Made by a program: the position numbers and the translations under genes. A stretch of 64,000 nucleotides of DNA, from NCBI RefSeq assembly GCF_024723255.1, contig NZ_JANIAC010000005.1, positions 186,001 to 250,000 on the forward strand, written 5' to 3'. The notes below the pieces were generated by a model. It saw nothing but the letters and a program-made list of their open reading frames with translations. It searched no databases and was not told the DNA's origin. Shown here one piece after another: positions 25,760-33,376 of this stretch (the first letter of the stretch is position 1; each line of letters starts with the position of its first letter). This DNA comes from Aestuariibaculum sp. M13. Lineage in GTDB: Bacteria > Bacteroidota > Bacteroidia > Flavobacteriales > Flavobacteriaceae.

Positions 25760-26938
25760 TTAGACGGGAAGCAGAATGACTTCAACTAAATCATCTACTT
25801 TTATTTTAGATTGTTCACCTGGCATAAAAACCAAAGCGTTACAAATGGCATAGGTTTGCAGCATGGACGAGCTTTGTCCTTCTAATATGGTAACTACATT
25901 ACCATTGTAAATAGCTTTTAAAAATTGCGGGCGATCGCCGTGTTTTTTGAATAACGATTCTGACTTTACCTGAATTCGTGGTAATTTATAGAATTCATTA
26001 TTCATAAGTCGTTGTAAAGCCGTGAAAACATACATGTAAAAACAGGTTAACGATGCGGCGGGGTTGCCAGGCAAAGCAAATATATAAGTGTCTTCTTTGG
26101 TTCCAAAAAACAAAGGTTTTCCTGGTTTTTGGTTTACTTTATAAAAATGTTCTTCCACATGTAAAGCTTTTAATGCTTCTCCAACAAAATCATAATCACC
26201 AACCGATATTCCTCCTGAAATAATAACTAAATCATGCCCTTTAATAACTTTGTCAAGTGTATTTAGAGTTTCGTTATAATCGTCCTTTACTTTGTGAAGT
26301 GTTACATCATAGAATTTTAAGCTGTATAATGTACTTAGAAGCATTTTTGAATTGCTTTCGTAAATCTGGCCGTATTCCAAATGTAAACCTGGTTCTATTA
26401 ATTCATTTCCTGTTGCGATAATAGCAATGGTAGGTTTTTGGTATACATTAACTTCTTTAATACCCAAAGAACTTAAGTATCCTATGGCAGCAGGTGTAAG
26501 TTTGGTGTCTTTAGCTAGCGCTAACTGACTTTTTTTTACCTGTTCGCCAACGGTTCTTATGTTTAGGTTTATGGTAATGGGATCGTCAAGTTTAATTGTG
26601 TTTTCGTTTCTGGATATTTTTTCTTGCATAATAACGGTATTTGCAGAATCCGGAACCGGTGCGCCTGTAAAAATTCTAACGGCTTCTCCTTTTTTTAAGA
26701 TAGGTTGATGATTGTCTCCTGCCTTTATTTCTCCAATAACGGTATAGGTTAATTTATCATGCCAGTTTAAAGCATAGCCGTCCATTGCCGATTGCCTAAA
26801 AGGCGGCATGTTAATAGGAGCGTAAATGTTGCTGCTTAATTTGTATCCTCCTGCTTTCTCCAGAGGCTTAGTCGTCTCTTTTAGTAATGGTAAGCACTTG
26901 TTTTTTACTATGTCTATGGCTTCGGAAATTGATATCAT
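25760..26938 (-). CDS. moeA: Molybdopterin molybdenumtransferase MoeA
   Basis: A 392-residue protein that inserts molybdate into adenylylated molybdopterin, the final common step of cofactor synthesis. Recognisable blocks: PPFRQSAMDGYAL near residue 45, RIFTGAPVP, the IIATGNEL motif, the ISGGISVGDYDFV motif and the FALPGNPAASLTCFYMYV motif. Length is normal for the family. It is the first gene of the minus-strand cofactor operon and is divergent from the Fnr-like regulator gene; the 195 bp between their starts contains the regulator's palindrome and a minus-strand -7 box. Confidence 0.94.
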   Translation of the reverse strand: MISISEAIDIVKNKCLPLLKETTKPLEKAGGYKLSSNIYAPINMPPFRQSAMDGYALNWHDKLTYTVIGEIKAGDNHQPILKKGEAVRIFTGAPVPDSANTVIMQEKISRNENTIKLDDPITINLNIRTVGEQVKKSQLALAKDTKLTPAAIGYLSSLGIKEVNVYQKPTIAIIATGNELIEPGLHLEYGQIYESNSKMLLSTLYSLKFYDVTLHKVKDDYNETLNTLDKVIKGHDLVIISGGISVGDYDFVGEALKALHVEEHFYKVNQKPGKPLFFGTKEDTYIFALPGNPAASLTCFYMYVFTALQRLMNNEFYKLPRIQVKSESLFKKHGDRPQFLKAIYNGNVVTILEGQSSSMLQTYAICNALVFMPGEQSKIKVDDLVEVILLPV

Positions 26939-26958
26939 AATAAGTCGTTATATACTAA

Positions 26959-26966
26959 CAAATATA
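26959..26966 (-). promoter_or_regulatory. -7 promoter box of the molybdenum cofactor operon
   Basis: On the minus strand this reads TATATTTG, a perfect TAnnTTTG, about 20 bases before the moeA start. No clear -33 element is seen. Confidence 0.5.
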
Positions 26967-27015
26967 ACGATAATTTTATAATGATTATAAAAAATACGTA
27001 ATTTTAATAGTTTAT

Positions 27016-27031
27016 TAAGTATTAATACTTA
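27016..27031. promoter_or_regulatory. Palindromic operator before the Fnr-like regulator gene
   Basis: taagtattaatactta is a perfect 16 bp palindrome (AAGTA-N4-TACTT). It overlaps the -7 box at 27030 by two bases, as at the nitrate reductase promoter, suggesting autoregulation. It could also act on divergent moeA. Confidence 0.7.
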
Positions 27032-27037
27032 TATTTG
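27030..27037 (+). promoter_or_regulatory. -7 promoter box of the Fnr-like regulator gene
   Basis: TATATTTG, a perfect match to TAnnTTTG, with no TTG element at -33 and the palindrome lying immediately upstream. Confidence 0.6.
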
Positions 27038-27133
27038 TTTCAGGTAGAAATTATTATTTAAGTTTAATTATTAGTTTTTTTGTTGGAAACCACTATTCTG
27101 AGACATAAAGTTTCAACCACAACCCGTAAAAAT

Positions 27134-27844
27134 ATGCCGTATAATACATCGTGTCATACCTGTGAAAATGTTAATTGCTTAATAAAAAGTAATATGGTGG
27201 CTTTGGATGGTGTTGAATTGACAGTCAAAAAGAATAATTTACGATGTAAAAAAGGTCAGCAGTTTATTATAGAAGGTGCGCCTGTTAATGGCTTGTTTTT
27301 TGTATTAAAAGGAAAGGTTAAAGTTTTTAGGACAGGTATAAATGGAAGAGAGCAAATTGTTCGTTTTGCTCGTGAAGGTGAAATTATTGGACATCGTGGG
27401 TTTGGGACTGAAGAGTATTATTCCATTGGAGCTATTGCATTAGAAGATACCGTACTGTGTTATTTTTCTAAATATATGTTGCAAGAGGCTTTATTGAATA
27501 GTCCTAAGTTTGCTTACGATTTTATGCTGTTTTACGCTAACGAGCTAAATAAAAGTGAATCTAAAGTGAAATCTATTTCGCAAATGACTGTTCGTGAACG
27601 TGTTATAGATACCTTATTATATATAAATAGAAAATTTGGAGTTAATAAAGGGTTTCTTGATGTTACTTTAAGTAGAAAGGAATATGCCGATTACGCCGGA
27701 ACTACAGAAGAACAGGTAATCAGAGTGTTTTCTGCTTTAAAAAAGGAAAAATTGATTACCGCCAAAGGAAAAAAAATAGGAATTAATGATATAGATATAT
27801 TGAAAAAGGAGATTAGTGAACATAATTTCTTTTTAGATAGTTAG
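27134..27844 (+). CDS. Crp/Fnr-family regulator with N-terminal cysteine cluster
   Basis: A 236-residue regulator. The N-terminus has Cys7, Cys10 and Cys15 (CHTCENVNC) and a further Cys38, resembling the [4Fe-4S] ligand set of Fnr. Residues about 40-150 form the cyclic-nucleotide-binding-like beta-barrel (FIIEGAPVNGLFFVLKGKVKVF), followed by the long dimer helix and a Crp-type helix-turn-helix (LSRKEYADYAGTTEEQVIRVFSALKKE). The ATG at 27134 is preferred to the TTG at 27080. Its promoter carries the palindrome also found at the nitrate reductase, globin and importer promoters, so it is the best candidate for their regulator. The signal could be oxygen, NO or redox state. Confidence 0.83.
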   Translation: MPYNTSCHTCENVNCLIKSNMVALDGVELTVKKNNLRCKKGQQFIIEGAPVNGLFFVLKGKVKVFRTGINGREQIVRFAREGEIIGHRGFGTEEYYSIGAIALEDTVLCYFSKYMLQEALLNSPKFAYDFMLFYANELNKSESKVKSISQMTVRERVIDTLLYINRKFGVNKGFLDVTLSRKEYADYAGTTEEQVIRVFSALKKEKLITAKGKKIGINDIDILKKEISEHNFFLDS

Positions 27845-27885
27845 AAGAGTTTGTTTTAAGTGCTTTACCAGCTTTATTAGTTATT

Positions 27886-27914
27886 GCCATACGTATTACG
27901 TGTGGCTTTTTTTT
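27886..27914 (+). terminator. Terminator of the Fnr-like regulator gene
   Basis: GCCATACGT pairs with ACGTGTGGC (one G-U pair) around a three-base loop, followed by eight T residues. The stem contains a TACGTA sequence, which is probably coincidental. Confidence 0.75.
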
Positions 27915-28009
27915 GTTCTTTACTTAAGCTTAATGGGGGATTTGAAGTAATTATGATTTTTTGCAGGTTTTATTCTGACTAAAAACTGTTGTTGTTGTGT
28001 GATATGTCA

Positions 28010-28040
28010 TTGAATAGTAAAGGCACTACGTATATATTTG
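28010..28040 (+). promoter_or_regulatory. Promoter of the globin operon
   Basis: TTG at 28010-28012 and TATATTTG at 28033-28040, spacing 20, form a good Bacteroidota -33/-7 pair. From GCAGGTTT at 27963 to the downstream palindrome the region aligns without gaps to the importer promoter. Confidence 0.65.
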
Positions 28041-28049
28041 AAATGTCTT

Positions 28050-28065
28050 TACGTATTAGTACGTA
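28050..28065. promoter_or_regulatory. Palindromic operator downstream of the globin promoter
   Basis: tacgtattagtacgta, a variant of the 16 bp palindrome (13 of 16 positions shared with the importer copy). It begins exactly 17 bp after the start of the -7 box, the same offset as at 31950. Confidence 0.6.
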
Positions 28066-28100
28066 TCTATTTTTAAGTAAATTATACTAACCAAATAATA

Positions 28101-28523
28101 ATGAAAATTATGGAGCAGAAAACAATCACTTTAGTTCAGGAGTCTTTTGAAAAGGTAAAGCCTATAGCTGCGACAGCGGCTGAAATATTTTATTCTAAGT
28201 TGTTCGAGTTAGATCCGGCTTTAAAACCTTTGTTTCCAAGCGGTGAAGAAGCGATGAAAGTTCAAGGCAATAAATTAATGACTATGCTGGCTGCGGCAGT
28301 TGTTGGGTTAAGTAATCTGGAGGCTTTAATTCCCGTTTTGCAGGATTTAGGTAAGCGTCATGTAGGTTATAATGTAACGCCTGAGCACTACAGTACCGTT
28401 GGGGCAGCTTTATTAGATACGCTTGCAACTGGTTTGGGTGATGATTTTACACCTGAAGTAAAAGAGGCTTGGGCTTCGGTATATGGAACCATGTCTACGG
28501 TCATGATTGAGGCTTCTTATTAA
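28101..28523 (+). CDS. Single-domain globin of the flavohaemoglobin type
   Basis: A 140-residue haem protein related to the globin domain of Hmp and to Vitreoscilla haemoglobin. The key residues of NO-detoxifying globins are present: Tyr31 at B10 (IFYSKLF), Gln55 at E7 (KVQGNK) and the proximal His87 (KRHVGYN). It has no reductase domain, but a flavin/2Fe-2S reductase is encoded three genes downstream, so the pair could act as a split flavohaemoglobin converting NO to nitrate. An ATG nine bases later is an alternative start. It is the first gene of the five-gene module, 18 bp before the next gene. Confidence 0.88.
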   Translation: MKIMEQKTITLVQESFEKVKPIAATAAEIFYSKLFELDPALKPLFPSGEEAMKVQGNKLMTMLAAAVVGLSNLEALIPVLQDLGKRHVGYNVTPEHYSTVGAALLDTLATGLGDDFTPEVKEAWASVYGTMSTVMIEASY

Positions 28524-28541
28524 TTTAATTAAAAGGGAATT

Positions 28542-29369
28542 ATGAAAACAAAATTATTATATAGTGTTTTAAAAGTATTAACAATTCAGTTAGTAGTATT
28601 GAATTTAGTGTCTTGTGGTGGTGTGGCTGAAGAATCAACTGTCGATGCTGGAGAAGAAAACGTGTTTTCTGTAGATGAGGTATTGGAAATGGTTGCGAAA
28701 GAAAATGACGTAACCAGAACTTTATATACAAAAGCAATTGTAGGTAAAGGAAAGTTGCAGGGTATGAAGTTCGATGAAGACTGGAGAAAGGATGATGTGG
28801 AAGCAGGGCCATTACCAGCTTTGTTTTTGAGAGGTGTAGCAACGAGTATTAGAAAAAGTCCTGTGCCGCTAGGGCTTTACTTAGGGTCGGATCACCCGGT
28901 TAACAAGGCTAATAAATTTGAAGGTAAGCAAGCTGCACTATTTGAAGAAATTAAGAAAGATCAAAAGCCTCAATATTTTTTTGATGAAGAGCAAAAGCTG
29001 CATACCGCAATGTTTGCTGATTTAGCCAGTGCGGGTGCCTGTGTAAGTTGTCATAACGCTCATCCTCAAACCACAAAAAGTGATTGGAAGTTAGGCGATG
29101 TTATGGGGGCTACCACCTGGCAGTATCCAAAAGATTCATTGTCATATAAGGAAACAGTGGCAGTCTTAAATTCTTACTCAAAAGGTACAATTGATATTTA
29201 TATGGAGTATCTCGATGAAATCGCGGCGTTTAAAGCTAGTGAAAAACCGGTAATTGGAGATAAGTGGCCGGCAGAAGGTAATTATTTGCCAACAGCTGAA
29301 GTCTTTCTTGACAGTGTGAGAAAGTTGGCTTCATATGAAACCATGAATAAGCTGTTAGCAATGAAATAA
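28542..29369 (+). CDS. Tll0287-like (DUF3365) monohaem lipoprotein
   Basis: A 275-residue predicted lipoprotein: signal peptide with lipobox LNLVSCGG (Cys25), then a DUF3365/Tll0287-like domain containing one c-type haem motif, CVSCH (167-171, followed by NAHP). Proteins of this family are periplasmic haem proteins with a PAS-like fold and have been proposed as redox sensors or carriers. In this operon it would face the periplasm, next to a pentahaem cytochrome and a membrane cytochrome b, and is a likely terminal acceptor or sensor for the chain. The exact role is unknown. Confidence 0.78.
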   Translation: MKTKLLYSVLKVLTIQLVVLNLVSCGGVAEESTVDAGEENVFSVDEVLEMVAKENDVTRTLYTKAIVGKGKLQGMKFDEDWRKDDVEAGPLPALFLRGVATSIRKSPVPLGLYLGSDHPVNKANKFEGKQAALFEEIKKDQKPQYFFDEEQKLHTAMFADLASAGACVSCHNAHPQTTKSDWKLGDVMGATTWQYPKDSLSYKETVAVLNSYSKGTIDIYMEYLDEIAAFKASEKPVIGDKWPAEGNYLPTAEVFLDSVRKLASYETMNKLLAMK

Positions 29370-29423
29370 AAAGCAGGCTTATTTGTAAATTAATAAATAC
29401 TTCTTGTTGATAATCTGTTTGTA

Positions 29424-29903
29424 ATGAATCTGAAACAAAAACCTACCCTTCTCGGGCTTGTACTTCTCATACTTTTCTTTATTCAGTTTGTTTTTAAACT
29501 TGAATGGAAATGGTTACTGGAGCTGCAGACGGGAGAAATGTATAAACGCTGGACAGGTTTGGTTTTGGCTCTGTTTATCACTTTTCAGTGGGTGTTAACT
29601 TTAACCAGGGTTATCAAGCGGTTTAGGAAATATTCAGTTAAAATGACTCAAATCCATAAATGGGTTGGGGCGCTAAGTCCGTTGTTTTTCTACACCCATA
29701 GTATTGCAGCGGGGTATGGGTATTTAGCTTTGTTAACCTATTTGTTTTTTGCAAATGCCTTGTTGGGATATCTTAATTTAGATGTTGTTAAAAACAATAG
29801 TGATTGGCTGTTTAAATGTTGGATGATTTTGCATGTGTTGTTTTCAGTAATTATTACTGTACTTATGGTGTTTCATATAGGAGTTGTTTTTTACTATAAA
29901 TAA
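29424..29903 (+). CDS. Small dihaem cytochrome b-like membrane protein
   Basis: A 159-residue protein with four hydrophobic helices (about 8-25, 43-62, 80-110 and 132-156). Two helices carry histidine pairs at identical spacing: His78 and His92, and His137 and His151, each 14 residues apart. That H-x13-H pattern on two facing helices is how ferric reductases and NADPH oxidases stack two b haems across the membrane. I do not recognise the family by name. Directly followed (6 bp) by the FAD/2Fe-2S reductase, which could feed electrons from NAD(P)H into it, and then by a periplasmic pentahaem cytochrome. Confidence 0.7.
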   Translation: MNLKQKPTLLGLVLLILFFIQFVFKLEWKWLLELQTGEMYKRWTGLVLALFITFQWVLTLTRVIKRFRKYSVKMTQIHKWVGALSPLFFYTHSIAAGYGYLALLTYLFFANALLGYLNLDVVKNNSDWLFKCWMILHVLFSVIITVLMVFHIGVVFYYK

Positions 29904-29909
29904 TAAAAC

Positions 29910-30938
29910 ATGAAATTATTAGTAACGGATATCGTAAAAGAAACAGATGATGCATTAAGTGTCTGTTTTAAAAATGGTAACATATTTAATAAGTTAAAAT
30001 ATAAACCCGGACAATTTTTAACAATACACGTACCTATAAAAGGTCAAATATATAAACGTGCTTATTCTTTTAGTAGTAGTCCATATATAGATAGAGATTT
30101 GAAAATTACTATTAAAAGGGTTGATAAAGGACTTGTGTCTAATTTTGTTCATGATAATTTAAAGGTAGGAGACAAGTTGGAGGTTGATAAGCCTATGGGG
30201 TCTTTTTTTGTTGAGCCTAAAAAGGGTGAGGCAAAAACCTATGTGTTTTTTGCCGGAGGAAGCGGGATAACTCCGATTTTCTCTATTATTCAGTCGATTC
30301 TTGTTAAAGAGGTAGATTCAAAAGTGTTGCTTTTTTACGCGAATCAAACGCTATCGTCTATAATCTTTGCGGAAGATATAAGGCAATTATCTAATATATA
30401 TCCAGATCAATTTAAGGTAGAACATATTGTTTCTGATTTAAATTTAAGGGCGGAAAATTATCACCAAGGTTTTCTTTCCGATGCTATTTTAACCAGTGTT
30501 TTTTCAAAGCACAAACTTGAGTTTGATAATCATGTTTATATGGTATGCGGGCCGTTTGGTTATATGGAGAAGGTAAAAGAGCTTCTGAATTTGAACGGAA
30601 TTACCAGGGAGAAAATTAAGGTAGAGGTGTTTAAGTTGCCAATGGTGAAAGTTACGGGTAAAGATTTGCTAAGTAATGTTACTATTAAAATAAAAGATCA
30701 ATCATATGGTATAAAGGTAAGAGGTGATAAATCTATTCTTCAGCAGGCAATGTCTGAGAATATTGCTATACCATATTCATGCAGGTCTGGTATGTGTTCT
30801 ACCTGTAAAGCGACTTGTGTATCCGGTGATATTAAAATGGTTGAAGGGCATATTCTAGAGCAAAGTGAAGTTGATCAAGGGAAAATATTAACCTGCGTGA
30901 GTTATCCGGAAAGTGAGTCGGTTGTTATTGAATTTTAA
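29910..30938 (+). CDS. FAD/NAD(P)H and [2Fe-2S] oxidoreductase (PaaE/Hmp-reductase-like)
   Basis: A 342-residue cytoplasmic electron-transfer protein. The FAD-binding barrel (about 1-100) has the RAYSFSSSP motif, the NAD(P)-binding domain (about 105-230) has FFAGGSGITPIFSI and MVCGPFGYME, and the C-terminal domain (about 250-342) is a plant-type [2Fe-2S] ferredoxin with SCRSGMCSTCK and a final Cys in LTCVSYP. This is the layout of PaaE-type reductases. It could reduce the globin, the dihaem cytochrome b, or both. It lies 6 bp after the cytochrome b gene and 10 bp before the pentahaem gene. Confidence 0.87.
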   Translation: MKLLVTDIVKETDDALSVCFKNGNIFNKLKYKPGQFLTIHVPIKGQIYKRAYSFSSSPYIDRDLKITIKRVDKGLVSNFVHDNLKVGDKLEVDKPMGSFFVEPKKGEAKTYVFFAGGSGITPIFSIIQSILVKEVDSKVLLFYANQTLSSIIFAEDIRQLSNIYPDQFKVEHIVSDLNLRAENYHQGFLSDAILTSVFSKHKLEFDNHVYMVCGPFGYMEKVKELLNLNGITREKIKVEVFKLPMVKVTGKDLLSNVTIKIKDQSYGIKVRGDKSILQQAMSENIAIPYSCRSGMCSTCKATCVSGDIKMVEGHILEQSEVDQGKILTCVSYPESESVVIEF

Positions 30939-30948
30939 TATTTAAAAT

Positions 30949-31668
30949 ATGTTTAAAGTAAATCCATTAAGAAAAAGACAAATAATAGGCGGGGTGTTCG
31001 GACTTGTGCTGGGTGGATTTATTTTCTTTGTGTTAACTCTTGATGCTTCAGAAAAGTATGTATCTATAGGTCCTATGAATACCGGGCATAACAATATGTC
31101 TTGCGTGGTTTGTCACGCTGATGCTAAAGGGAATCTTTGGCAGCAAGTACAGTCTAATATTTCACATAGTTTTGGTTTTAGAAAAACAGGTGTCGATTTC
31201 GGAACAAAGGATGTAACTGTTGATAATTGTTTACAATGTCATGACCGACCTAATGACAGGCATCCATCATATCGTTTTTCAGAACCTCGATTTAGTGATG
31301 CTATAAAGGTTATTGATGCAACAACTTGTATTACGTGTCATTCGGAGCATCACGAAGAAAGGGTTTCAGTTCCAACAGCAGATTATTGTATGAATTGCCA
31401 CCAGGATCTTGAAGTTGAGAACGATCCGTTGGATATTAGTCATGCCATGTTAATTACTAAAAAAGAATGGACGACCTGTATACAATGTCATGATTTTCAT
31501 GGTAATCATAAATATGAAGTGGCTACCAGATTAAAAGATACTATACCTATGCTAACTATTGAGAAGTATTTTCAAGGAGGGGTCGATCCGTATAGCAATG
31601 ATAAGAAATATATTGGTTTATCGGAGTTGGAATGGTTGGAGCAATTTAAAAATAAAATCAACAAATAA
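30949..31668 (+). CDS. Membrane-anchored pentahaem cytochrome c
   Basis: A 239-residue protein with an N-terminal membrane anchor (about 11-30) and five CxxCH haem c motifs: CVVCH 52-56, CLQCH 94-98, CITCH 127-131, CMNCH 147-151 and CIQCH 177-181. Additional histidines (for example HSEHHEE and HDFHGNH) could be distal ligands, giving bis-His haems as in NrfH/NapC or cytochrome c3-like carriers. It is the last gene of the globin module and would accept electrons at the outer face of the membrane from the cytochrome b. The final acceptor is unknown. Confidence 0.85.
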   Translation: MFKVNPLRKRQIIGGVFGLVLGGFIFFVLTLDASEKYVSIGPMNTGHNNMSCVVCHADAKGNLWQQVQSNISHSFGFRKTGVDFGTKDVTVDNCLQCHDRPNDRHPSYRFSEPRFSDAIKVIDATTCITCHSEHHEERVSVPTADYCMNCHQDLEVENDPLDISHAMLITKKEWTTCIQCHDFHGNHKYEVATRLKDTIPMLTIEKYFQGGVDPYSNDKKYIGLSELEWLEQFKNKINK

Positions 31669-31728
31669 AAGTGATGTTTTAATAAGTGTTTTAGGTCTTA
31701 ATTTTTCTTTAATCAACACTTTTATATT

Positions 31729-31771
31729 AAATCCGCTGATTTTCTAAGTAAAATTAAGCGGATTTTTATTT
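31729..31771 (+). terminator. Terminator of the globin/cytochrome operon
   Basis: AAATCCGCT and AGCGGATTT (31757-31765) form a long stem, extended by ATTTT/AAAAT, and are followed by a T-rich run. Just beyond it are three TACGTA hexamers (31775, 31784 and 31798). The rest of the 31669-31987 gap is the importer promoter region. Confidence 0.65.
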
Positions 31772-31909
31772 TTTTACGTATGGTACGTATGTGTAATTAC
31801 GTATTATGTTTTATTTTTATTTATTTGAAAATAAGGTATTTATGTTGATTTTATGGTTTTTAGCAGGTTTGTTTATGTTTAAAAAGATAATATTACATGT
31901 GCTATGCCA

Positions 31910-31940
31910 TTGAAGGGTTGAGTAACTACGTATATATTTG
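31910..31940 (+). promoter_or_regulatory. Promoter of the nitrate importer operon
   Basis: TTG at 31910-31912 and TATATTTG at 31933-31940, spacing 20. The 16 bp up to and including the -7 box (actacgtatatatttg) are identical to those of the globin promoter. Confidence 0.65.
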
Positions 31941-31949
31941 CTAAGTAAA

Positions 31950-31965
31950 TAAGTATTAATACTTA
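31950..31965. promoter_or_regulatory. Palindromic operator downstream of the importer promoter
   Basis: taagtattaatactta, identical over all 16 bp to the copy before the Fnr-like gene. It starts 17 bp after the start of the -7 box, in or near the start of the transcript, a position more usual for repression. Confidence 0.7.
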
Positions 31966-31987
31966 GTTAAACTAAAAATCCTTCAAT

Positions 31988-33376
31988 ATGAAATCAGTAT
32001 TAAAAAAATCAGCATGGGCATTATCAGTTTCATTACTGCTATTTTCTTGTGGTGGAAAAGATTCTAAAAAGAAAGCGGTTACAGAAGATATCGCAGCGAA
32101 TGTATCTAAAACAAAAACTTTAGATATAGAAAAACCTCAGTTAACCTTTGGTTTTATAAAATTAACAGATATGGCACCTTTAGCCATTGCTAAAGAAAAA
32201 GGCTTCTTTGAAGATGAAGGTTTATTTGTGTCTGTAGAAGCACAGTCAAACTGGAAAAATGTATTAGATAGAGTAATCGATGGTCAGTTAGACGGATCGC
32301 ATATGTTGGCTGGGCAGCCAATTGCAGCAGGAGCTGGTTTTGGTAGACAAGCAGAATTAGTAACGGCTTTTTCAATGGACTTAAATGGTAACGGTATTAC
32401 AGTGTCTAACGATGTGTGGTCTAAAATGAAAGCTAATGTACCAATGGGAGAAGATGGTAAGCCAGTTCATCCTATTAAGGCAGATGCCTTAAAACCTGTA
32501 ATTGCGGACTATAAAAATAGTGGGAAAGCCTTTAAAATGGGAATGGTGTTTCCGGTATCTACACACAACTACGAAATTAGATATTGGTTAGCAGCAGCGG
32601 GAATTCACCCTGGAATGTATACAGCAGAAAATGTACAAGGACAAATTGATGCAGAAGTATTATTATCTGTAACACCTCCGCCACAAATGCCAGCAACCTT
32701 AGAAGCTGGAACAATTTATGGGTATTGTGTAGGTGAGCCATGGAATCAGCAAGCGGTTTTTAAAGGTATTGGCGTGCCAGTGGTAACAAACTATGATATC
32801 TGGAAAAACAATCCTGAGAAAGTATTTGTAATGACTAAAAAGTTTGTTGAAGAAAACCCAAATACAGCAATCGCAGTAACAAAAGCATTAATTCGTGCAG
32901 GAAAATGGTTAGACGAACCAGGAAACAGAGCGGAAGCAGTAAAAATCTTATCAATGCCTCAATACGTTGGAGCTGACGAAGTAGTGTTAGCAAATTCAAT
33001 GACCGGAACGTTTGAATTTGAAAAAGGAGATAAACGTGAAATGCCAGACTTTAATGTATTCTACAAGTATAATGCAACCTATCCTTTCTATTCAGATGGT
33101 ATCTGGTTCTTAACTCAAATGCGTCGTTGGGGACAAATTCCTGAAGCGAAACCAGCCGATTGGTATGCTGAAACGATTAAAGATATCTACAGACCTGATA
33201 TCTGGAAAAAAGCAGCTTCACTTTTAGTTGAAGAAGGATATATTCCAGCTTCAGATATTCCTCAAACCGATGGATATAAACCAGCAACTACAGACTTTAT
33301 TGACGGAACATCGTACGATGCAAAAGATCCGATTGGGTATATAAATAGTTTCAAAATAGGAAACAAAGACAAATAA
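31988..33376 (+). CDS. NrtA-like nitrate ABC transporter substrate-binding lipoprotein
   Basis: A 462-residue lipoprotein with lipobox LLFSCGG, followed by a NrtA/CmpA-type binding protein ([56 protein letters not shown]). NrtA-family proteins capture nitrate or nitrite for import; CmpA relatives bind bicarbonate, but the nitrate reductase context and the order of downstream genes favour nitrate. It is anchored in the membrane rather than free in the periplasm. It is the first gene of a five-gene operon ending with an outer-membrane porin. Confidence 0.88.
   Translation: MKSVLKKSAWALSVSLLLFSCGGKDSKKKAVTEDIAANVSKTKTLDIEKPQLTFGFIKLTDMAPLAIAKEKGFFEDEGLFVSVEAQSNWKNVLDRVIDGQLDGSHMLAGQPIAAGAGFGRQAELVTAFSMDLNGNGITVSNDVWSKMKANVPMGEDGKPVHPIKADALKPVIADYKNSGKAFKMGMVFPVSTHNYEIRYWLAAAGIHPGMYTAENVQGQIDAEVLLSVTPPPQMPATLEAGTIYGYCVGEPWNQQAVFKGIGVPVVTNYDIWKNNPEKVFVMTKKFVEENPNTAIAVTKALIRAGKWLDEPGNRAEAVKILSMPQYVGADEVVLANSMTGTFEFEKGDKREMPDFNVFYKYNATYPFYSDGIWFLTQMRRWGQIPEAKPADWYAETIKDIYRPDIWKKAASLLVEEGYIPASDIPQTDGYKPATTDFIDGTSYDAKDPIGYINSFKIGNKDK

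Noticed and set aside
27889-27900. TACGTA site after the Fnr-like gene as an operator
   Set aside because: It is part of the terminator stem 27886-27906, which explains the symmetry.
28540-28842. 100-codon minus-strand ORF opposite the Tll0287-like gene
   Set aside because: Antisense shadow of a well-supported coding gene, with Leu/His/Ile-rich sequence typical of wrong-frame translation.
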